This document shows positions 6,198-9,851 of a stretch of DNA of 9,851 bases, in pieces. Where the stretch lies: contig CAAGFD010000217.1 in NCBI GenBank assembly GCA_900769035.1, positions 1 to 9,851 on the forward strand. The letters run 5' to 3'. The stretch is from Bacteroidales bacterium. GTDB taxonomy: Bacteria; Bacteroidota; Bacteroidia; Bacteroidales; Paludibacteraceae. A model generated the notes under the pieces. The model ran no database searches and had not been told where the DNA came from. It saw only the letters and a program-made list of their open reading frames with translations. Each line of letters opens with the position of its first letter. Within the stretch, counting starts at the first letter, position 1. The position numbers were made by a program, and so were the translations under genes.

Positions 6198-6205
6198 TAC
6201 ATTTG
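6198..6205 (+). promoter_or_regulatory. Bacteroidota -7 promoter box for sdaA
   Basis: TACATTTG matches TAnnTTTG exactly, 35 bases before the sdaA ATG and after the preceding terminator. No clear -33 TTTG lies at the right distance. Confidence 0.65.
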
Positions 6206-6225
6206 CACGACAAAATAAACCCCTC

Positions 6226-6235
6226 AAAAAGGAGA
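6226..6235 (+). promoter_or_regulatory. Strong Shine-Dalgarno site of sdaA
   Basis: AAAAAGGAGA ends five bases before the ATG at 6241, an ideal spacing. It fixes the sdaA start and stands out because the other genes in the window have no such site, as is usual in Bacteroidota. Confidence 0.75.
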
Positions 6236-6240
6236 ATATC

Positions 6241-7434
6241 ATGAAATCTATAAAAGATTTATTCAGAATTGGTTACGGACCATCAAGCAGTCATACAATG
6301 GGTCCACGACGCGCTGCAGAGATGTTTTTAAAACGGCATCCGGAGGCTGCTACCTTCGAAATAACCCTTTATGGTAGCCTTGCTGCAACAGGTAAAGGGC
6401 ACATGACAGATGTTGCTTTACTCGACGTAATGCCCAATGCCAAGATAATATGGAGAAGTGATATTTTCTTAAAATATCATCCTAATGGAATGACTTTCAG
6501 AAGCTTTAATCAAGAGGGGAAAGAAACAGATACATGGACTGTATTCAGTATTGGAGGAGGAGCTTTAGCAGAAGAGGGAAAGAATATCGAGTCGAACGAC
6601 ATCTACACTATGACCACAATGACGGATATATTAAACTACTGCAATGAAACAGGGAAAAGTTATTGGGAATATGTAGAAGAGTGCGAAGGTGTGGAGATTT
6701 GGGATTATTTAGCCGAGGTATGGAAGGTGATGAAAGAATCGGTAGAAGCAGGCTTAGATGCGGAAGGTGTTCTACCCGGTCCTCTACATCTGCGCCGTAA
6801 AGCTGCCACATATAATATAAAGGCATCCGGCTACCAAGATAATCTAAGGTCCAGAGGGCTGGTTTTTGCATATGCCCTTGCTGTAAGTGAGCAAAATGCA
6901 GGAGGAGGCAAAATAGTTACTGCACCTACATGCGGCTCATGCGGAGTACTACCGGGCGTACTTTATCATCTATGGAAGAGCAAGAATATCAATGAAATAC
7001 GCATTTTACGAGCCATAGCCACTGCGGGACTAATAGGTAATATAGTAAAGCAAAATGCATCGATAAGCGGAGCGGAAGTTGGTTGTCAAGGGGAAGTAGG
7101 TGTAGCTTGTGCAATGGCATCAGCAGCAGCCAATCAGCTTTTTGGCGGTAGCCCTACACAGATAGAATACGCTGCGGAAATGGGACTTGAGCATCACCTT
7201 GGTATGACATGTGACCCCGTTTGTGGTCTTGTACAGATACCTTGTATCGAGCGTAATGCATACGCCGCAGCTCGTGCCTTAGACTCAAATATTTATGCAT
7301 CATTCTCTGATGGTTCGCACCGAGTATCTTTCGACAAGGTAGTAAGTGTTATGAAACAAACAGGACATGATTTGCCTTCTCTGTACAAAGAGACATCGCA
7401 AGGCGGGTTAGCTAAAAGCTACAATAATCATTAA
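6241..7434 (+). CDS. sdaA: L-serine ammonia-lyase (L-serine dehydratase), iron-sulfur, single chain
   Basis: Converts L-serine to pyruvate and ammonia in the cytoplasm with an oxygen-sensitive [4Fe-4S] cluster. The N-terminal beta-type domain begins with IGYGPSSSHTMGPRRAA, the catalytic alpha part carries the APTCGSCGVLPG motif (C231, C234), GCQGEVGVACAMAS (C282), and GMTCDPVCGLVQIPCIERNA (C324, C328, C335). C282, C324 and C335 have the same 42- and 11-residue spacings as the cluster ligands C343, C385 and C396 of the Legionella enzyme, so the cluster site appears intact. At 397 residues it is shorter than E. coli SdaA (454); both domains are fused in one chain, and the shortening lies in the N-terminal half. 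It is a single-gene unit with its own -7 box and Shine-Dalgarno. Its last four bases overlap the end of a small convergent ORF. Confidence 0.96.
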   Translation: MKSIKDLFRIGYGPSSSHTMGPRRAAEMFLKRHPEAATFEITLYGSLAATGKGHMTDVALLDVMPNAKIIWRSDIFLKYHPNGMTFRSFNQEGKETDTWTVFSIGGGALAEEGKNIESNDIYTMTTMTDILNYCNETGKSYWEYVEECEGVEIWDYLAEVWKVMKESVEAGLDAEGVLPGPLHLRRKAATYNIKASGYQDNLRSRGLVFAYALAVSEQNAGGGKIVTAPTCGSCGVLPGVLYHLWKSKNINEIRILRAIATAGLIGNIVKQNASISGAEVGCQGEVGVACAMASAAANQLFGGSPTQIEYAAEMGLEHHLGMTCDPVCGLVQIPCIERNAYAAARALDSNIYASFSDGSHRVSFDKVVSVMKQTGHDLPSLYKETSQGGLAKSYNNH

Positions 7435-7553
7435 TTAAGAAAATAATCGTGCGTTGTATATACTAATACTATTATTAACGTCAGTAGTATTATCATTAAT
7501 ATAGACGTCAATAGGTTTGTATACCGTTTAAAGAGTTTTTTAAAACGCTTCAT
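7431..7553 (-). CDS. Small single-pass membrane protein (40 residues), unrecognised
   Basis: The minus-strand ATG at 7553-7551 opens a 40-codon frame ending in TAA at 7433-7431. The product is a very basic start, MKRFKKLFKRYTNLL, followed by a hydrophobic stretch SILMIILLTLIIVLVY of single-pass length, then THDYFLN. Positive residues before the segment predict an N-in orientation. It begins 13 bases after the ispD stop and fills the gap up to sdaA, ending four bases inside its convergent neighbour, as if it were the last gene of the uvrB-prenyl synthase-ispD run. I recognise no family. The AT-rich gap could give such an ORF by chance, but the charge pattern and the fit to the gap argue for a gene. 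No Shine-Dalgarno is seen; TTGGAA lies upstream. Confidence 0.5.
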   Translation of the reverse strand: MKRFKKLFKRYTNLLTSILMIILLTLIIVLVYTTHDYFLN

Positions 7554-7566
7554 CGTATATTCCAAT

Positions 7567-8262
7567 TTAAATATTCTGCAATAATCGTTCTGCAACCGCC
7601 ATATCAATAGGGTTCGTTATTTTTATATTACTCTCATCTCCAGGCACGAGAGTAATTTTATCATCTATATAATAGTGTTCCCAAACCGATGCATCATCAG
7701 TAATTTCAGTAGAAAATGGCGTTGCATTATAAGCGTTAAGGAGTTTTTTAAAAGGGAAGCATTGCGGGGTTTGCACTCTGCAATATTTTTTTCTATCTAC
7801 TGCAATACTATTGTTCGTATCTTCGTATTTTCGGATAGAATCTATCATCGGCACAACGGGTATAACAGCCTTGCCTTTTGATGCGACATCAAAAAGAGAG
7901 CTCAGTAATGAGTTTGTAAGGAAAGGGCGTACCCCGTCATGAACCGCTACCACGTCGATATCATCCACCATTTCTTCAGGGATAGATAGTAGCCCGTTTT
8001 TCACGGAATCGAAACGTTCTTTACCACCTTTTACCAAAATATGTGGCACATCAAAAGCGAAATCAGAGCACAATTTTTTCCATAAATCGATACAATCAGC
8101 CACCATAACGAGCACAATGAGCATATCTTTATCAAAAGAATAGAGATTATTCAATGTGTGCATCAATATAGGCTTACCTCCTACGGGCAGAAATTGTTTA
8201 GGCATATCACATCCCATTCGCTTACCGCTACCACCTGCAACTACTATTACGGCTCTTTTCAT
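7567..8262 (-). CDS. ispD: 2-C-methyl-D-erythritol 4-phosphate cytidylyltransferase
   Basis: Third step of the MEP isoprenoid pathway: MEP plus CTP gives CDP-ME and pyrophosphate. The 231 residues match the family length. It begins with the nucleotide-binding loop VVAGGSGKRMGCDMPKQF, holding R15 and K22 at the places of the catalytic Arg20 and Lys27 of the E. coli enzyme. It continues with KGGKERFDSVKNGL, AVHDGVRPF, RVQTPQCF, EITDDASVWE and the C-terminal GDESNIKITNPIDMAVAE. All are standard IspD motifs. It lies 34 bases after the long-chain prenyl synthase on the same strand, so one transcript could carry both an enzyme supplying isoprene units and one using them. Confidence 0.97.
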   Translation of the reverse strand: MKRAVIVVAGGSGKRMGCDMPKQFLPVGGKPILMHTLNNLYSFDKDMLIVLVMVADCIDLWKKLCSDFAFDVPHILVKGGKERFDSVKNGLLSIPEEMVDDIDVVAVHDGVRPFLTNSLLSSLFDVASKGKAVIPVVPMIDSIRKYEDTNNSIAVDRKKYCRVQTPQCFPFKKLLNAYNATPFSTEITDDASVWEHYYIDDKITLVPGDESNIKITNPIDMAVAERLLQNI

Positions 8263-8296
8263 ATCTAAAACACTCTGACTATAAAAAATTTCTTTA

Positions 8297-9313
8297 TTAA
8301 TAATCGCGCTCCAAAACCAAAGTAAGTAAATTGACGAGAGCCTCTTTTACTTCGGATTCAGGGAAGCAATCGAGAGCCTTAATAGCTTCATCTTTATAAT
8401 AATACATACGTTTTTCGGCATATTCTATTCCACCATTTCGAGCTACAAGCATACCGATATTGTAGAAGAACTCTTCCGAGAAATTTCCCTCTTTAATTGC
8501 ATTAAGAATGACGCTTGATTGTTGTGAAGAGGTAACTCTGAGAGCGTGCTGAAGAGGTAGTGTAATCTTACCCTCACGAATATCGTTCAAAGTAGGTTTT
8601 CCGATTTTAGCTTTTGGTGAATAATCGAGAATATCATCTTTTATTTGGAAGCAAATACCGAGATATTCCGCGAATCGAGAAAGAGCATTGAATTGAGTCT
8701 CGGTAGCATTGACGCTCACCGCTGCAGACTGAGCACTTGCAATAAATAATATCGCCGTTTTTTTCCGGATGATATCTATATATTCCTCTTCTGTAGGGAT
8801 GTCATAAGCATGCTGCAATTGCAGCAATTCGCCACGCGACAGCATAAGACCAAGATTTGCCAATTGCTCAAAGATAACCGTATTTTTTGTAGACGAAATA
8901 AATGACATGGATTTACTTAGAAGATAATCGCCAACGAGAACTGCGGTGCGATTATCAAAAACGGCATTAACCGATGGTTGACCACGACGTTGGAATGTAT
9001 TATCCACTACATCATCGTGAATAAGACTTGCAGTATGGAGTAACTCATAAGAGGTAGCCACCCGATAAGTAACGTCATTAACAACGCCGCACAACTTAGC
9101 GCACAAGATAGAGAACACCGGGCGCATCTGTTTTCCTTGTTTGTTTGAGATGTATTTGATAACACGGTTCAGCAATTCTTCATTGGCAATAAAATTATCG
9201 GAAAAAGCCCCGGCGTATTGCTGAATTTCCGTTTCAAAAACGGAAGAAAAAAGTTTTTTAAACTCCTCATACTCTTTGGCAATAGGAGCTTTAATTTGTT
9301 CTAAAGAAATCAT
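8297..9313 (-). CDS. Long-chain polyprenyl diphosphate synthase (octaprenyl-type)
   Basis: Trans-prenyltransferase expected to build the quinone side chain (menaquinone in Bacteroidales). I place the start at the ATG 9313-9311, giving 338 residues beginning MISLEQIKAPIAKEYEEF, which is where homologous proteins begin; it is separated by one base from the uvrB stop. In-frame ATGs at 9331 and 9346 would add 6 or 11 residues and overlap uvrB. Motifs in the 338-residue numbering are GKQMRP for IPP binding, DDVVD (100-104) followed by RRGQPSVN, GDYLL, the RKKTAILF stretch, and DDILD (226-230) followed by GKPTLNDIREGKITLPL. The residue five before the first Asp is Ala (ASLIHDD), leaving room for a long product, unlike the Phe in the synthase at 1461. 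Exact chain length cannot be read. Confidence 0.94.
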   Translation of the reverse strand: MISLEQIKAPIAKEYEEFKKLFSSVFETEIQQYAGAFSDNFIANEELLNRVIKYISNKQGKQMRPVFSILCAKLCGVVNDVTYRVATSYELLHTASLIHDDVVDNTFQRRGQPSVNAVFDNRTAVLVGDYLLSKSMSFISSTKNTVIFEQLANLGLMLSRGELLQLQHAYDIPTEEEYIDIIRKKTAILFIASAQSAAVSVNATETQFNALSRFAEYLGICFQIKDDILDYSPKAKIGKPTLNDIREGKITLPLQHALRVTSSQQSSVILNAIKEGNFSEEFFYNIGMLVARNGGIEYAEKRMYYYKDEAIKALDCFPESEVKEALVNLLTLVLERDY

Positions 9314-9314
9314 A

Positions 9315-9820
9315 TCATTTATTTTTTTCATTGAGCACTGCTTCAAGACGAATCATTTCGTCACGCCACTGAGCAGCCTCCATGAAGTCCATTTTTTTAG
9401 CAGCCTCCTCCATATGATGTTTAGCATTCTTTATTGCTTTCTCCAAATCGGTATAATTCATAGTTTTAATAACCGGTTCGGCAGCAATGGAATTAAATTC
9501 TTTCTCGACATAAGCTTTTGGTTCCGTTTTATTCGGAGTTATATGAGCGAGAGGAGAATCAAGACCCGACATCACAGGTTTAGGAGTAATATTGTGTTCT
9601 TGGTTATATTTCAACTGTTTTTCTCTACGGCGATTCGTCTCATCGATAGTAAGTTTCATTGACCGAGTAATGGAGTCGGCGTACATAATAACCTTACCAT
9701 TGACGTTACGAGCGGCACGACCGGCGGTTTGAGTAAGTGAGCGATGGTCGCGCAAGAAGCCCTCTTTATCGGCATCGAGGATAGCTACAAGAGAAACCTG
9801 AGGCAAATCAAGACCTTCAC
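9315..9820 (-). CDS. uvrB: Excinuclease ABC subunit B, C-terminal part (5' end lost at contig edge)
   Basis: Helicase-like damage-verification subunit of nucleotide excision repair; about 168 codons are present, roughly the last quarter of a protein of some 670 residues. The fragment starts in EGLDLPQVSLVAILDADKEGFLR and continues with the motif VI segment RSLTQTAGRAARNVNGKVIMY, given here in overlapping pieces RSLTQTAGRAARN and NVNGKVIMYADSITRSM. It ends with the UVR motif that contacts UvrC, LEKAIKNAKHHMEEAAKKM and DFMEAAQWRDEMIRL. The codon before EGLDLP should be Arg, but the last genomic base is 9820 and the next bases are adapter, giving a false Cys. A TTG at 9806 is an internal Leu codon and not a start. 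It is the first gene of the minus-strand run seen here. Confidence 0.96.
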
Positions 9821-9851
9821 AGATCGGAAGAGCACACGTCTAACTCCAGTC
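9821..9851. other. Illumina TruSeq adapter left on the contig end (not genomic)
   Basis: The terminal 31 bases begin AGATCGGAAGAGC and continue as the standard TruSeq read-through adapter through its CTCCAGTC segment, with a single G missing near 9841/9842. The uvrB frame fits the family up to 9820 and fails at 9821, which locates the junction. The bases should be trimmed. Confidence 0.97.

Noticed and set aside
7464..7492. Inverted repeat TAATACTA/TAGTATTA between sdaA and ispD as a terminator for either gene.
   Set aside because: Eight AT-rich pairs with a 13-base loop and no following T tract make a weak hairpin, and it lies within the small membrane ORF, whose Ile/Leu codons can produce it by chance.
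7478..7510. ACGTCA repeated at 7478-7483 and 7505-7510 as a possible operator pair.
   Set aside because: The repeats are only six bases long, lie between convergent genes with no promoter nearby, and fall inside the small ORF.
9276..9662. Plus-strand 128-residue ORF with hydrophobic stretches opposite uvrB and the prenyl synthase start.
   Set aside because: It is antisense to strongly conserved UvrB sequence; the Phe-rich hydrophobic look comes from Lys/Glu codons read in complement.

Overview
The window looks like a contig from a Bacteroidales (Bacteroidota) genome, moderately AT-rich. The protein families have Bacteroides-like sequence. Three upstream regions carry the Bacteroidota sigma-factor -7 box TAnnTTTG, and only one gene (sdaA) has a clear Shine-Dalgarno sequence. 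Both contig ends cut genes. The last 31 bases (9821-9851) are not genomic: they match the Illumina TruSeq adapter with one base missing.

Layout. 1-3205 (+) is a tightly packed four-gene run: the 3' end of an RluA-family pseudouridine synthase, ddl (D-Ala-D-Ala ligase), a short-chain polyprenyl diphosphate synthase, and a conserved protein of unknown function. 3362-4558 (+) is a class I aminotransferase with its own promoter and a strong terminator. 6241-7434 (+) is sdaA, the iron-sulfur L-serine dehydratase. 7431-9820 (-) reads, in transcription order, uvrB (3' end), a long-chain polyprenyl diphosphate synthase, ispD, and a previously unlisted 40-residue ORF with one membrane segment that fills the space between ispD and sdaA.

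4559-6240 is different: it is a patch of gene debris between healthy genes. It holds a partly duplicated terminator, the C-terminal third or less of a TolC-type outer-membrane efflux protein with no start, a small secreted repeat protein (DUF6150/septoil-knot-like) whose 3' end is cut off, and the first 66 codons of a WYL-type transcriptional regulator. The regulator lies antisense, is abutted directly to the broken repeat gene, and carries a nonsense codon at position 30. Beyond it is the C-terminal piece of an unidentified protein. The two '+' ORFs that cover this patch owe part of their sequence to antisense reading of the regulator fragment.

How the genes fit together. IspD acts in the MEP pathway to IPP/DMAPP. 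The two prenyl synthases would use these to make a short product (FPP/GGPP, aromatic residue 5 before the first Asp-rich motif) and a long product (Ala at that place, probably the quinone side chain). FPP also feeds the undecaprenyl carrier used for the peptidoglycan to which Ddl contributes D-Ala-D-Ala. I see no defence system, CRISPR array, tRNA or rRNA, and no complete mobile element. The most notable content is the decayed patch, the small membrane ORF and the adapter tail.
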